This document shows positions 34,779-43,944 of a stretch of DNA of 64,000 bases, piece after piece. A program made the translations under genes and the position numbers. Position 1 is the first letter of the stretch; each line of letters begins with the position of its first letter. Origin of the DNA: Rhodospirillaceae bacterium (lineage in GTDB: Bacteria; Pseudomonadota; Alphaproteobacteria; Bin65); the NCBI GenBank assembly GCA_011523655.1, contig WTGH01000040.1:1-64000 (forward strand), read 5' to 3'. Below the pieces are notes generated by a model, which ran no database searches, was not told the origin of the DNA, and was given only the letters and a program-made list of their open reading frames with translations.

Positions 34779-35575
34779 CCCGAAAGGCGAAGAAAGCGGC
34801 AAGGCCGGAACCGGCGGTCACCGTGCGCGGGCTGGAAAACCGGTTCGGCGCGAACCTGCTTCATGACGGGCTGGACCTGGAGGTCCTGCCCGGCGAAGTG
34901 CTGGGCGTCGTCGGCAGCTCCGGCAGCGGCAAGACCGTGCTGATGCGCAGCATTATCGGCCTCAACCGCCCGCGCACCGGCGAGGTCAGCGTGCTCGGCG
35001 AGAACCTGTCGGCGTTGCAGGGCCGTCAGCGCAAGGCGCTGCTGGCCCGGATCGGCGTGCTGTTCCAGAACGGCGCCCTGTTCAGCGGCCTGACGGTGGC
35101 GGAGAATATCGCCCTGGTCCTGAAGCTCCACACCGGGCTGGCGCCGGGACCGATCGACCGGCTGGCGCGGCAGAAGATCGACATGGCCGGCCTGCCCCAG
35201 GATACGGCCGGCAAAATGCCCGCGCAGCTCTCCGGCGGCATGCGCACCCGCGCCGGCCTGGCGCGCGCGCTCGCCCTCGATCCCGAGATCGTCTTTCTGG
35301 ACGAACCGACCGCCGGACTCGACCCGATCGGCGCCGCCGATTTCGACCGGCTGATCCGGGAATTGCAGCAGAGCCTGGGCCTTACGGTTTTCATGGTGAC
35401 GCACGATCTTAATTCATTGGTCGCGATTGCCGACCGAATTGCTGTATTGGTGGACAGGAAAATCCGCGTCGGACCGCTGGATGAGTTGCTGAACGATCCG
35501 CATCCCTGGATCCAGGCCTATTTCCGCGGACCGCGCGCGCGAGCGGCGCACGACGCCGCCGGCTCCGGACACTAG
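34775..35575 (+). CDS. mlaF: MlaF-type ABC transporter ATP-binding protein
   Basis: 266-residue ATPase of the lipid transporter. The Walker A motif is GVVGSSGSGKTVLMRSI, the Q-loop is in IGVLFQNGALFSGLTVAENIAL (typical of MlaF), the signature is AQLSGGMRTRAGLARAL, Walker B is EIVFLDEPTAGLDPIGAADFDRL, and the switch is MVTHDLNSL. The start ATG at 34775 overlaps the permease stop. It couples ATP hydrolysis to lipid movement by MlaE and the MCE protein. Confidence 0.96.
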   Translation: MTRKAKKAARPEPAVTVRGLENRFGANLLHDGLDLEVLPGEVLGVVGSSGSGKTVLMRSIIGLNRPRTGEVSVLGENLSALQGRQRKALLARIGVLFQNGALFSGLTVAENIALVLKLHTGLAPGPIDRLARQKIDMAGLPQDTAGKMPAQLSGGMRTRAGLARALALDPEIVFLDEPTAGLDPIGAADFDRLIRELQQSLGLTVFMVTHDLNSLVAIADRIAVLVDRKIRVGPLDELLNDPHPWIQAYFRGPRARAAHDAAGSGH

Positions 35576-35597
35576 CGGCGGAGGCTGAGCGGGAGCG

Positions 35598-36974
35598 GTG
35601 GAAACCAGGGCAAGTTATGTGCTTGTGGGCGCCTTCGTGCTCGGCCTGATCGCCGCCGGGGTGGTCTTCCTGTTGTGGATCAGCGGCAGCGGCGGACGCT
35701 CCGACGGTGTCCCGATGACCGTCGAGTTCCGGCAGGACGTTACCGGTCTGAACAAGGGCGCTGTCGTGCGCTATCGCGGCATCCCTGTCGGCACGGTGCG
35801 GGACATCCGGCTCGATCCGAAGAATCCGGAATTCGTGCTCGTCGGCATTGTCGTGCGTCCGGATGCGCGGATCTATCCGGATCTCGTGGCGGCGCTCGAG
35901 CAGCAGGGCCTGACCGGAATTCCCTTCATCCAGCTCAAACGGCCGCCGCAGTCCGAGCGCCGGTCCGATGCCCGGCCGGTCGCAGCCGGCGCGATGACCG
36001 GGGCGCTTCGTGCGCGGCGCATCCCCGGGACGCCGACCAACCTGCAGCGGCTGATCGAAGAGGTGCCGCGGGCCGTGGTCGCCTTCCGGACGCTTGCCGA
36101 GCGCGCAACCGTGGCGGTCGGCCGGCTGGACGCGGCCTTCGGCGGCCCGTCGGGCAAAGGGATCGGCGAGATCGTTCAGTCGCTGGACAAGGCGGCCAGC
36201 GAGTTTGCCGCCTTTTCCGTCGAGGCCAGCGCATTCGCCCGGGACGCCCGCGCCGTCGCGGGGGACCTGCGCCCGGCCGCCAAGGAATTGACGGTTGCCA
36301 TCCGCTCGGTCCGCGCGCTGGCAGACAAGGCCGCCGGGCTGACCGACAAGGCCGAGACCGTGCTCAGCGACCGGAACAGGAAACGGCTGGAACAGATTCT
36401 CAACAATGTGGAACAGGCCTCGAACGACGCCAGCCGCTTCGTCCGTGAGGCCGAGAAGCGCGCGAAGGAGCTGGAACCGACGCTCAAGGAACTGCCGAAG
36501 ACGCTCGGCAACATCGCCGGGCTCTCCAAGAGCGCCACCCGCCTGTCGGAGCGCGCGTCCGGGTTCCTCGACGACAAGAACCGCCAAAGGGTCGACCGGA
36601 TTCTCGGATCGGCGGAAACGGCGGCCGAAGATGTGAAGAAAATCGCCCGGGAAACCAGAGAAGTCACCGAGAAGATCCGCCCGGCGATCGAGAAACTGGG
36701 CACCTCGCTGTCCCAAATGGCCGATACCGTGACGAAGATCGACGAGGGTGCGGAGGCCTTCTCCCGGATGAGCCGCGATATCTCCCGGCTCGTCGAGGAA
36801 AACCGCCGGCCGGTCGCCCGTTTCCTGAATGCCGGCCTTTACGATGTTTCGCAGTTCGTCGCCGATGGCCGCCGGCTGATGCGCGACCTCAACCGGCTGG
36901 TCCGGCGGATCGAGAGCGATCCGTCCGGCTTCTTCTTCGGCCAGCAGGGCGGCCTGAATCCGAGGTCCCGATGA
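35598..36974 (+). CDS. MlaD family (MCE domain) substrate-binding protein
   Basis: 458 residues. One N-terminal membrane anchor (YVLVGAFVLGLIAAGVVFLLWI, about residues 7-28) is followed by a single MCE domain (MTVEFRQDVTGLNKGAVVRYRGIPVGTVRDIRL, then LEQQGLTGIPFIQLKRPP). A long helical periplasmic tail rich in Ala, Glu and Lys (residues about 150-440) could form the tunnel bridging the periplasm. This long-tailed form is closer to alphaproteobacterial MCE proteins than to the 183-residue E. coli MlaD. The start is the GTG at 35598, 22 bp after mlaF, with GCGGGAGC upstream. The next gene overlaps its end by 4 bp. Confidence 0.93.
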   Translation: METRASYVLVGAFVLGLIAAGVVFLLWISGSGGRSDGVPMTVEFRQDVTGLNKGAVVRYRGIPVGTVRDIRLDPKNPEFVLVGIVVRPDARIYPDLVAALEQQGLTGIPFIQLKRPPQSERRSDARPVAAGAMTGALRARRIPGTPTNLQRLIEEVPRAVVAFRTLAERATVAVGRLDAAFGGPSGKGIGEIVQSLDKAASEFAAFSVEASAFARDARAVAGDLRPAAKELTVAIRSVRALADKAAGLTDKAETVLSDRNRKRLEQILNNVEQASNDASRFVREAEKRAKELEPTLKELPKTLGNIAGLSKSATRLSERASGFLDDKNRQRVDRILGSAETAAEDVKKIARETREVTEKIRPAIEKLGTSLSQMADTVTKIDEGAEAFSRMSRDISRLVEENRRPVARFLNAGLYDVSQFVADGRRLMRDLNRLVRRIESDPSGFFFGQQGGLNPRSR

Positions 36975-37642
36975 CAGCCACCCGATCCCGCCGGCGCCAC
37001 CGCCCGTTTCGCAGCGGGCTGACATGCCTGTTGCCGCTGCTGCTCCTGCTGGGCGGATGCGCCTCGATCATTCCCGGCGCAGACCGCAAGCCGCCGCAGC
37101 TTTACGAACTGAGGCCGACCGGCGGATTCGCCGGGAAGCTGCCGCGCGTCCGCGCGCAACTCCTGGTCGAAACGCCGACCGCCTCCGCGAGCCTGCGCAG
37201 CAGCCGGATCGCGATCAAGATGCAGCCGACCAAGCTGGATTATCTCGCCGATTCGGAATGGACGGATCTTGCGACCAACCTGATGCAGACGTTGCTGGTT
37301 GAATCCTTCGACAATTCCGCCCGGATTGCCGGCGTCGCCCGCCAGGGCAGCGGCTTGAGAACCGATTTTCTGCTGAAATCCGACCTGCGCGAATTTCATG
37401 CCGAAATGTACGAGGGTGCGCCGGCACGCATCCGTATCCGCCTCCATGTCCGTCTCGTGCGCTGGAACGACCGGGATATCGTCGCGTCGCGAACCTTCGA
37501 GGCGGCGGAGATTCTGGTTGGCGCGAGCAACGACGCGATCGTCACAGGTTTCGACGCGGCCGTCGACGGCGTCCTGAAACAGATCGTCGAGTGGTCGCTG
37601 CGCCAGATGCATCGCCAGCGCGGCCGGCTTACCGGCCGATAG
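36971..37642 (+). CDS. ABC-type transport auxiliary lipoprotein (PqiC-like)
   Basis: 223-residue outer-membrane lipoprotein candidate. A basic N-terminus (about 15 residues) leads into LLPLLLLLGGCASII, with a lipobox LGGC that would be cleaved before the Cys. The mature part has the ABC-type transport auxiliary (PqiC/DUF330) pattern: PPQLYELRPTGGF at the start and ASRTFEAAEILVGASNDAIVTGFDAAVDGVLKQIVEW at the end. Such proteins dock MCE-protein tunnels at the outer membrane. The start ATG overlaps the MCE gene stop by 4 bp, so it is the last gene of this four-gene operon. Confidence 0.9.
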   Translation: MTATRSRRRHRPFRSGLTCLLPLLLLLGGCASIIPGADRKPPQLYELRPTGGFAGKLPRVRAQLLVETPTASASLRSSRIAIKMQPTKLDYLADSEWTDLATNLMQTLLVESFDNSARIAGVARQGSGLRTDFLLKSDLREFHAEMYEGAPARIRIRLHVRLVRWNDRDIVASRTFEAAEILVGASNDAIVTGFDAAVDGVLKQIVEWSLRQMHRQRGRLTGR

Positions 37643-37657
37643 TTCCCGGATTGCGGA

Positions 37658-37667
37658 GGGGGGGGGG
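37658..37667 (+). repeat. Ten-G homopolymer run
   Basis: A run of ten guanines lies 16 bp after the lipoprotein stop codon in the convergent gap before rpmE. It is non-coding as annotated and is a likely site of length variation or sequencing error. Confidence 0.8.
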
Positions 37668-37731
37668 CCGCCGGGCCTATTTACCGAATGCCGTCGCCGC
37701 GTCGGACAGGTGCGGACCGGCCTCAAGCACT

Positions 37732-37766
37732 ATGGCGATGGCCGGACAGGACCGGCCGATCGCCAT
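37732..37766. terminator. Bidirectional hairpin between the Mla operon and rpmE
   Basis: ATGGCGAT plus GGCCGG (37732-37745) pairs with CCGGCC, a bulged G, then ATCGCCAT (37752-37766) around ACAGGA, giving a 14-bp stem with one bulge. It lies between the convergent 3' ends of the lipoprotein gene and rpmE, a position that suits a shared terminator. Neither side has a long T-run. Confidence 0.55.
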
Positions 37767-37778
37767 CGCTTTGGCCGC

Positions 37779-37997
37779 CTAGAGTCCGAAATTCTCGAAT
37801 TTCTTGTTGAACTTGGCGAGCTGGCCGCCGGTATCGACCAGCCGGTGCACGCCGGTCCAGGCCGGGTGGGACGTCGGATCGATGTCCAGCTTCAGGCGGT
37901 CGCCCGCCGCGCCCCAGGTCGACCGGGTCTTGAATTCGGTTCCGTCCGTCATCACGACGGTGATCTCGTGATAGTCGGGATGGGTGTCCTGCTTCAT
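37779..37997 (-). CDS. rpmE: 50S ribosomal protein L31
   Basis: 72-residue L31, beginning [22 protein letters not shown] and continuing with [13 protein letters not shown], the usual bacterial pattern. It lacks the CxxC zinc motifs, as is common for alphaproteobacterial L31. The ATG at 37997 is chosen because L31 invariably starts MKxDxHPxY. It is followed by the shared hairpin at 37732-37766. The stator-like pair at 38201-42178 is the upstream neighbour on the same strand, with a 203-bp gap in which I see no other gene. Confidence 0.96.
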   Translation of the reverse strand: MKQDTHPDYHEITVVMTDGTEFKTRSTWGAAGDRLKLDIDPTSHPAWTGVHRLVDTGGQLAKFNKKFENFGL

Positions 37998-38200
37998 CGT
38001 TCGGTCTCGGCGAATGATTGGCGGCCGCTCCGGCCGACCGACGGAACCGGGCCGGCGGACGGACGAAAAGGCGGCGGGCCTGTGCCCGGGAGCGGCGAAT
38101 ATGGTTGCGGGCGCAGCCGGAAACAAGCGGCAGACCGGCGCAGGGCCGCGCGCCGGCGCGCCGTAAGAATCGGGCATGGACCGGACAGCCGGATCGCCCG

Positions 38201-40951
38201 CTACCGCTGGGTGAGGCGGATTTCGATGCGGCGGTTCTTTTGGTAGGCTTCCTCGGTTTGGGCGGCATCGATCGGGTGGTGCGGGCCGAAGCCGGCGGCG
38301 AGCAGCCGCCCGGCCGGGATGCCCTCCGCGATCAGGAAATTCACCACGGCGATCGCCCGCCTGGCCGACAGCTCCAGGTTCGACCCGCCCCGGAAGGGCC
38401 GGGCGTCGGTGTGGCCGTCGACCCGCAGGATCCAGTCGATATCGTCGGGAATCCTGTTCGCCAGCTCCTTGAGCGTCGTCGCCAGCTTGCGCAGCTCGAC
38501 CTTGCCGCCGTCCTCCAGGGCGGACAGGTTGGTGGCGAACAGCACCGATGACGGGAAAACGAAGCGGTCGCCGACGATCTTGACGTCCTCGCGCGTGCCG
38601 ATCGTCTTGCGCAGCTCGCCGAAGAATTCCGACTTGTACTGCTTCAGCTCGTTGACCCGCTCTACCAGCGCCGCCTTCAGCCGCCGATCGAGATCGGTGA
38701 TCTTGATCTGCTGCTGCTTGCCCTTGACCTCGGAGGCCTCGAGCGCCTCCTGGATTGACAGCAGCTGTTGGCGCAGGCCGGCAATCTGACGGTTCAACAG
38801 CAGCACCTGGCGTGCCTGGGCGCCCGAAAATCTCCGCGCCTCGGCGATGCGCTTCGCGGCGGCGCTCAGTTCTGCATCCAGACCCTGGCCTTGCTCCTGT
38901 GCCGCTGCCAGACGTTTGCGCAACGCCTCGCGGTCCTTTTCGACCGCGGCAAGGCGGGCGATCAGCTGATTCTGCCGTTCGATCAGCAAACCTGCCCGCT
39001 GGCCGATGAATTCGCGATCCTGTAGCGCGGCCGCGAGGCTTGCACGCAGGGCGGCATTCCTTTCGCGCAGTTCGGCGAGTTGGCCGGCAAGCTGGGCCCG
39101 TTCCTGTTCGAGCGCCGTCTGTCTGCCGGTCAGTTCGGTGACCCGGGCCTCCGCCTGGGTCCCGCCCTGCTGCGCTTCCGCCAACTGTCCGGACAACCGC
39201 TTGTTCTCTTCGTCGAGCTTCGCGATCCGCTTCACCAGCGCCTGTACCTTCGCGTCCAGATCCGATCGCTCGCGGCCCAGGGCGCCGGCCTTCTTGTCCA
39301 GCTCCTCCCGCGCCGCGATCGTCTCGGCCAACTGGCTCGCCAATCGCTTGTTCTCGTCCTCGATCTCGGCCAGACGCCGGGTAATAGCGGCGAGGCGGCT
39401 TTCCAGCTTCAAACGCTCAACGGCCAGTTCCGCGGCCCGCGCCTCGGCCTTCCGGCCTTCTTCAGCCAACTTCCTTGCGTCCGCCTCGGTCCTCGTTATC
39501 GCGGCGGCCAGTTCTTCGGCCCGTGCTTCGGCGCCCTTGCGCGCCGCAGAGATCCCCGTCAGCTGTTGACGCAGCTTGGTATTCTCAGCGTCGAGGCGCG
39601 CGACCTGGGCGGTCAGTTTCTTCTGCAAATCGGTCGCTTTGGCGGCGTCCGACGCTGCCGTCTTCTCGATGTTCCCGCGCGCCGCCGTTTCCGCCGCCAG
39701 CCGGGCTTCGAGATCCCTCAGGTCGGCGGACAGGGCAGCCAGCCGGTCTTTCAGCTGTGCCGCCTCGCCGGACAGGCCGGCGGCCCCTGTTTCCGCGCCT
39801 TTACGCGCGACGGATTCGGCCGCCAGCCGATCCCTCAACTGCGCCGCCTCGTCGGACAGTGCCGAGAGGCGGGTTTCCGCGTCTTTGCGCGCGACGGATT
39901 CGGCCGCCAGCCGATCCCTTATTTGCGCCGCCTCGCCGGACATTGCGGAGAGGCGGGTCTCCACGTCCTTGCGCGCGGCGGTCTCGGTCGTCAGCCGATC
40001 GCGCAGCTTCTTCGCCGCGTCGGACAGGAGCGCGACCTCTTCGGCCAGCCGGGCTTCCAGCTCCTTCAGATCTGCCGAAAGGGCCGTTATCCGGGACTGC
40101 GCGGCATCCCGCGCGGCGACAACGTCGGCGAACCGCTTGCGCAGCGCCGCGTTGTCCGATTCCAGGCGCGCGATCTGCGCGGTCAGACCCTCTTGGCGCA
40201 GGTCGGCTTTCGCCGCGTCCGAGGACGCCGCGGTCTCGCTTTGCCGGCGCGCCACGATCTCGTCGGCCAGCCGGGTCGCGAGGCGCCGGTTCTCGGCCTC
40301 GAGTTCGGCCAGCCGGGTTTCCAGGCTTTTCTTCTCCCCGGTCAGCGCCTCGACCCGCTTGCCGAGGCCGGCAACCTGGTCGTCCGACGCCTTGCCGGAC
40401 TTGAGTGCTTCGGCGAGTTGCAGCGCGAGGCGGTCGGCCTCCGCTTCCAGGCTCGCGATCCGCAGCAGCAGGCTCTTCTTGTCCTTTTCCAGCGTATCCA
40501 GCTTGACGACCAGGCCCTGCCGGTCGGTCTGCAGCTGGCCGATCTCGCCGCGCAGGGCTTCCCGGTCGGCCTCGATCGCCGTCAACCGGCCGCGCAGGCC
40601 GGTCAGGCTGGCTTCCAGTTCCGTCTTCTCGCCGGCCAGCCGGTCGCGCTCGCCCAGCGCCGTCCGAAGCTCCGCGGTCAGGTCGGCGATCGTCTTTTCG
40701 GCCCTGGCCGTCCGCCCTTCAGCCGCTTCGATCTTGGTCTGCCCCTCTTCCAGCTCCCTGGACAGGGTCGCGATCTGCGTCGTCAGCCGGTCGATGGTGC
40801 GGTCGCGGCCGACCAGTTCCTCGCCGAGGAAGAACTGGGCCGTCATGAAGATCATCGAGACGATGACAAAAACGATCAGCAGGCCCGACAATGCATCGAC
40901 GAAGCCGGGCCAGATCTCGAAACGCCGTTGCGGCTGTTTGCGCCCTGCCAT
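38201..40951 (-). CDS. OmpA/MotB-like protein with giant coiled coil (stator B-like subunit)
   Basis: 916 residues. The cytosolic N-terminus leads into one membrane helix (about residues 19-41) opening [18 protein letters not shown]. Asp19 matches the proton-binding Asp of MotB/ZorB/ExbD proteins. Residues about 45-770 are almost continuous heptad-rich coiled coil. Residues 793-914 form an OmpA/MotB peptidoglycan-binding domain ([54 protein letters not shown]). Recent internal repeats are described separately. The ATG at 40951 directly follows the stop of the MotA-like gene. With that partner it probably forms a proton-driven motor acting on the cell wall; the task is unknown. OmpA-domain partners of ExbB/TolQ are usually far shorter. 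Confidence 0.9.
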   Translation of the reverse strand: MAGRKQPQRRFEIWPGFVDALSGLLIVFVIVSMIFMTAQFFLGEELVGRDRTIDRLTTQIATLSRELEEGQTKIEAAEGRTARAEKTIADLTAELRTALGERDRLAGEKTELEASLTGLRGRLTAIEADREALRGEIGQLQTDRQGLVVKLDTLEKDKKSLLLRIASLEAEADRLALQLAEALKSGKASDDQVAGLGKRVEALTGEKKSLETRLAELEAENRRLATRLADEIVARRQSETAASSDAAKADLRQEGLTAQIARLESDNAALRKRFADVVAARDAAQSRITALSADLKELEARLAEEVALLSDAAKKLRDRLTTETAARKDVETRLSAMSGEAAQIRDRLAAESVARKDAETRLSALSDEAAQLRDRLAAESVARKGAETGAAGLSGEAAQLKDRLAALSADLRDLEARLAAETAARGNIEKTAASDAAKATDLQKKLTAQVARLDAENTKLRQQLTGISAARKGAEARAEELAAAITRTEADARKLAEEGRKAEARAAELAVERLKLESRLAAITRRLAEIEDENKRLASQLAETIAAREELDKKAGALGRERSDLDAKVQALVKRIAKLDEENKRLSGQLAEAQQGGTQAEARVTELTGRQTALEQERAQLAGQLAELRERNAALRASLAAALQDREFIGQRAGLLIERQNQLIARLAAVEKDREALRKRLAAAQEQGQGLDAELSAAAKRIAEARRFSGAQARQVLLLNRQIAGLRQQLLSIQEALEASEVKGKQQQIKITDLDRRLKAALVERVNELKQYKSEFFGELRKTIGTREDVKIVGDRFVFPSSVLFATNLSALEDGGKVELRKLATTLKELANRIPDDIDWILRVDGHTDARPFRGGSNLELSARRAIAVVNFLIAEGIPAGRLLAAGFGPHHPIDAAQTEEAYQKNRRIEIRLTQR
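39701..40006 (-). repeat. Tandem 84-bp (28-residue) coding repeats in the coiled coil
   Basis: Residues 316-343, 344-371 and 372-399 of the OmpA-like protein, plus a partial fourth copy to 417, repeat the pattern [18 protein letters not shown] then LSALSxEAAQ. DNA copies are 84 bp apart (for example GCGACGGATT at 39807 and 39891) and nearly identical, indicating recent expansion. 28 residues is exactly four heptads, so copy-number changes keep the coiled-coil register. Confidence 0.85.
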
Positions 40952-42178
40952 CTAACGCTCCGTTTCTTCCAGTTCCAATGCTGCCTGGACCGCCGTTTCG
41001 CTGCCGCGGGACGAGACCGTTGCGAGCGTGCGCGCCAGAATTCTGAATTCGTTGCGCAGTTCCTGCATCATTTGCTGCCTCGTGGCAGCCGACTCCTGGA
41101 CTGTTTGCTGCAGAACCTGGCGCTGTTCCCGGTTGAGTTCCATCAGCCGGTTGCCCACGGCGCGGAACTCCGAATTCAGCGCCTTCACCATTTCCTGCCT
41201 GCCGAAGGCCTGCTCGTCCGCCAGTCGGTCGAGGACCGGCTTCAGGGCAATCTGCGCTTCGGCCAGGTTGCGCAGCAGGGTCTGCTCCCCACGCATGTTG
41301 TCCGCGATGACGGCGAGTTCCTGCGTCAAGGCGCCGAGGTTCCGGCCCGCATCCGCCCGGTCCCTTTCGGATTCCGTCAGCGATTGCTGGATATTCTCCA
41401 TAATCTCCGCGGTATGCTCAAGCAATGCCTGAAGATAGGCTTCTGCCGATTCCGGTTCGTCCTCGCCGAATTCCGTCGGCAGCGACGACAGGCGGGTGAC
41501 GCCGGACAGCCAGTCTTCCAGCCCGGTGTAGAAGCGGTTCTGCGCCTGGCCGGCCTGCAGGTCCAGAAAGCCGACGATCAGCGAGCCGCCGAGGCCGAAC
41601 AGGGACGTGCTGAAGGCCGTCCCGGCGCCGCCGATGGAGGTCAGCAGATCCGCCTTGAACTTCTGGAAGACCGTCTTGAAATTCTCGCCGCTTTCGACCG
41701 TCAGGTTCTGGATCGCGCTCGACACCGCCTCGATGGTTTCGATCAGGCCCCAGAAGGTGCCGAGCAGGCCGAGAAAGATCAGGAGCGCGATAAGGTAGCG
41801 CGATATCTCCCGGCCTTCGTCCAGCCGGGCGCCGACGCTGTCGAGGATCGAGCGCATGGTCGTGGCGGTCAGGCGCAGCTGACGGTTGCCGCGCTCGCCG
41901 ATCATCGTCGCCATCGGCGCGAGCATGCGCGGCGTGCCGGCCTCGGCCGGGTCGTGGCTCTGCTGATAGCGTCCGATCCAGCCCACGTCGCGCCACAGCC
42001 GCGCGACCAGCCACACGCAGAACACGATGCCGACCAGCAGGACGAAGACGATCAGCCCGTTGAGAAAGACATTGGCCGCGAACGCGGCCACCAACCGTTC
42101 GCCGACGACGATCAGCCCGGCACAGACGACCGCCAGGAAGGCGGACATGCGCAACAGGTAGCGCGCGGGGATGGTCAA
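40952..42178 (-). CDS. MotA/TolQ/ExbB proton-channel family protein (stator A-like subunit)
   Basis: 408 residues with four predicted membrane helices (about 11-30, 38-60, 126-150 and 182-207). The channel signature is ISRYLIALLIFLGLLGTFWGLIETIE, followed by GGAGTAFSTSLFGLGGSLIVGFLDLQ. Residues about 210-408 form a cytosolic, largely helical tail rich in Gln, Glu, Arg and Ala. That tail recalls the ZorA tail of Zorya defence motors and is absent from plain ExbB. The start is an ATG at 42178. The stop abuts the ATG of the OmpA-like partner with no gap. The pair should form a 5:2-type ion-driven motor. Confidence 0.9.
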   Translation of the reverse strand: MTIPARYLLRMSAFLAVVCAGLIVVGERLVAAFAANVFLNGLIVFVLLVGIVFCVWLVARLWRDVGWIGRYQQSHDPAEAGTPRMLAPMATMIGERGNRQLRLTATTMRSILDSVGARLDEGREISRYLIALLIFLGLLGTFWGLIETIEAVSSAIQNLTVESGENFKTVFQKFKADLLTSIGGAGTAFSTSLFGLGGSLIVGFLDLQAGQAQNRFYTGLEDWLSGVTRLSSLPTEFGEDEPESAEAYLQALLEHTAEIMENIQQSLTESERDRADAGRNLGALTQELAVIADNMRGEQTLLRNLAEAQIALKPVLDRLADEQAFGRQEMVKALNSEFRAVGNRLMELNREQRQVLQQTVQESAATRQQMMQELRNEFRILARTLATVSSRGSETAVQAALELEETER

Positions 42179-42234
42179 GGGCAGTGGCTCCGCCGCTGGG
42201 GACTTCGTGGCCCGGGCGCCGCCTTCGATCGTTC

Positions 42235-42250
42235 CATACGGTAAGGTATG
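42235..42250. promoter_or_regulatory. Inverted repeat upstream of the stator-like pair
   Basis: CATAC-GGTAAG... with GTATG (42235-42239 and 42246-42250, 6-bp spacer) is a short palindrome 57 bp upstream of the MotA-like start, in the 169-bp gap after the IMPase gene. It looks like a regulator half-site pair, but no good -35/-10 pair for the minus strand could be set beside it. Confidence 0.3.
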
Positions 42251-42347
42251 TTACAAAGGATCCGGTCGGAGCCCGGACGCTTCACTGTACCGGCCGCAAG
42301 GCTGCGCGACAATGGCGCTTCGCCGCCGCATCGTGGGAAAATTTGAC

Positions 42348-43190
42348 CTATTCGCCGGAAGTCCCGGCGCTTCCCATCGCGTCGCCGACGATGCGGCGCA
42401 GATCGCCGTGCAGCGCGGTATTGCTGGCCAGCACTTCGGCGCCGCTCCAGGCCTTGTCGCGCCCGCGGGCGTCGGAGACCGTGCCGCCCGCTTCGCGCAC
42501 CAGCAACAGGCCGGCCGCGACATCCCAGGTCTCCAGGTCGAACTCCCAGAATCCGTCGTAGCGGCCGGCCGCGACCCAGGCGAGGTCGAGCGACGCCGCG
42601 CCGAACCGGCGCACGCCGGCAACCGCAGGCAGGATCGCTTCCAGCGTTGCGCCGTAGGCCGGATGCTTCGGCTTGCCGCGATAGGGCAGGCCGGTCGCCA
42701 GCAGGGCGTCGGCCATAACGCTGCGCGACGAGACCCGGAGCCGGCGGTGATTGAGGAAAGCGCCGACGCCGCGCACCGCCCAGAACAGTTCGTCGGTCAG
42801 CGGCTGGTAGACCGCGCCGGCGACGACCTGGCCTTTCTCCTCGTGGGCGATCGACACGGCGAAATGGGGCACCCCGTGGAGAAAATTGGTCGTGCCGTCG
42901 AGCGGGTCGACGATCCAGCGGTCGGTGCCGGCGGTTTCCGGCGCGTCCGGACCTTCCGCCCCGGGATGGCTGCCGCTCTCCTCCATCGTCAGGCCGAAGC
43001 CGGGCCGGCCCTTGCGCAACTCGTGGAGCAGGGTCTTCTCGGCCCGCAGGTCGGCGGCACTGACGAAATCCGAAGGGCCCTTGCGCGAGACCTGCAAGTG
43101 CTCGACCTCGCCGAAGTCGCGCACCAGGGCTCGCGCGGCCTTGCGGGCGGCCCCTTCCATAACGTTGACGATGGCGGGCTTCAGGGCCAT
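42348..43190 (-). CDS. Inositol monophosphatase family protein
   Basis: Metal-dependent phosphatase of 280 residues (IMPase/SuhB/CysQ superfamily). Metal-binding motifs are LTMEESGSH (Glu), WIVDPLDGTTNFLHGVPHFAVSIA (Asp, Asp) and WEFDLETWDVAAGLLLVREAGG (Asp). The ATG at 43190 (MALKPAIVNVM) is the family start; reading further upstream enters the efp gene. It may dephosphorylate inositol-1-phosphate or a nucleotide bisphosphate; sequence alone does not decide. The efp gene ends 53 bp upstream on the same strand, and the stator-like pair follows. Confidence 0.93.
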   Translation of the reverse strand: MALKPAIVNVMEGAARKAARALVRDFGEVEHLQVSRKGPSDFVSAADLRAEKTLLHELRKGRPGFGLTMEESGSHPGAEGPDAPETAGTDRWIVDPLDGTTNFLHGVPHFAVSIAHEEKGQVVAGAVYQPLTDELFWAVRGVGAFLNHRRLRVSSRSVMADALLATGLPYRGKPKHPAYGATLEAILPAVAGVRRFGAASLDLAWVAAGRYDGFWEFDLETWDVAAGLLLVREAGGTVSDARGRDKAWSGAEVLASNTALHGDLRRIVGDAMGSAGTSGE

Positions 43191-43243
43191 GGCGGGCGGT
43201 CTTGCTCTGGCGAACGGCGATCGGGCGGCCAGACCCGATACGG

Positions 43244-43807
43244 TTATTTGGCCCGCTCCATGTAGCTGCCGTCGGCGGTCGCGACAACGATCCGGGTGCC
43301 GGCCTCGATATGCGGCGGCACCATGATGCGCTCGCCATTCTCGAGGATCGCCGGCTTGTAGGACGAAGACGCGGTCTGCCCCTTCACCACCGCGTCGGCC
43401 TCGACGACTTCCATGACAACACTGTCCGGCAGTTCGACGCCGATCGGCGATCCTTCGTAGGACTGGACGGTCACCGTCATGCCGTCCTGCAAAAAAACCG
43501 CCGGGTCGCCGATCGCCTCGCGGTTCAGCGTGATCTGCTCGTAGGTCTCCGTCTCCATGAAGGTGACGTCGTCGCCGTCGGCAAAGAGGAACTGGTATTG
43601 CGCCTCGTCCAGCCGCACCTTCTCGACGCTCTCCGAGGCCCGGAACCGCTCGTTGAGCTTGGTGCCGTCGCGGATGTCCTTCATCTCGGCCTGCAGATAG
43701 GCGCCGCCCTTGCCGGGCTGGGTGTGCTGGATCTTGGCGACCCGCCACAGGCGGCCGTTATGATCGATGATGTTGCCGGGGCGGATGGCATTGCCGTTGA
43801 TGCGCAT
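43244..43807 (-). CDS. efp: Elongation factor P
   Basis: 187-residue translation factor that rescues ribosomes stalled at polyproline. The N-terminal KOW-like domain has [44 protein letters not shown], with Lys33 at the position modified by EpmA (or otherwise) in other bacteria. The two OB-fold domains end in [18 protein letters not shown]. The start is the ATG at 43807. The polyproline run of the microprotein at 25.7 kb would be an EF-P client. Confidence 0.97.
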   Translation of the reverse strand: MRINGNAIRPGNIIDHNGRLWRVAKIQHTQPGKGGAYLQAEMKDIRDGTKLNERFRASESVEKVRLDEAQYQFLFADGDDVTFMETETYEQITLNREAIGDPAVFLQDGMTVTVQSYEGSPIGVELPDSVVMEVVEADAVVKGQTASSSYKPAILENGERIMVPPHIEAGTRIVVATADGSYMERAK

Positions 43808-43944
43808 GGGAGGCGTCTGTCTCGATTGCCGGTTTCGTCGTGCCGGATGCGGGCCGGGAAGCTATCACCGGCGACCGGAGGGTTCAATTCGCCCCGCCCG
43901 CCCGGCGGCGCGGCGAAGTGCTCGCGCCTCGTTCCGGCAGCACC

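Noticed and set aside
39701..40006. Regular 84-bp repeats as a CRISPR array
   Set aside because: The repeats are in frame inside a coding region, have no unique spacers and no cas genes are nearby.
38201..42178. Calling the stator pair a true Zorya system
   Set aside because: ZorC/ZorD or ZorE are not adjacent, and the linkage to rpmE and efp suggests a housekeeping locus. Only an architectural resemblance is claimed.
39080..42244. 1054-residue plus-strand open frame
   Set aside because: It is antisense to the stator-like pair, whose heptads and OmpA domain are convincing on the minus strand.
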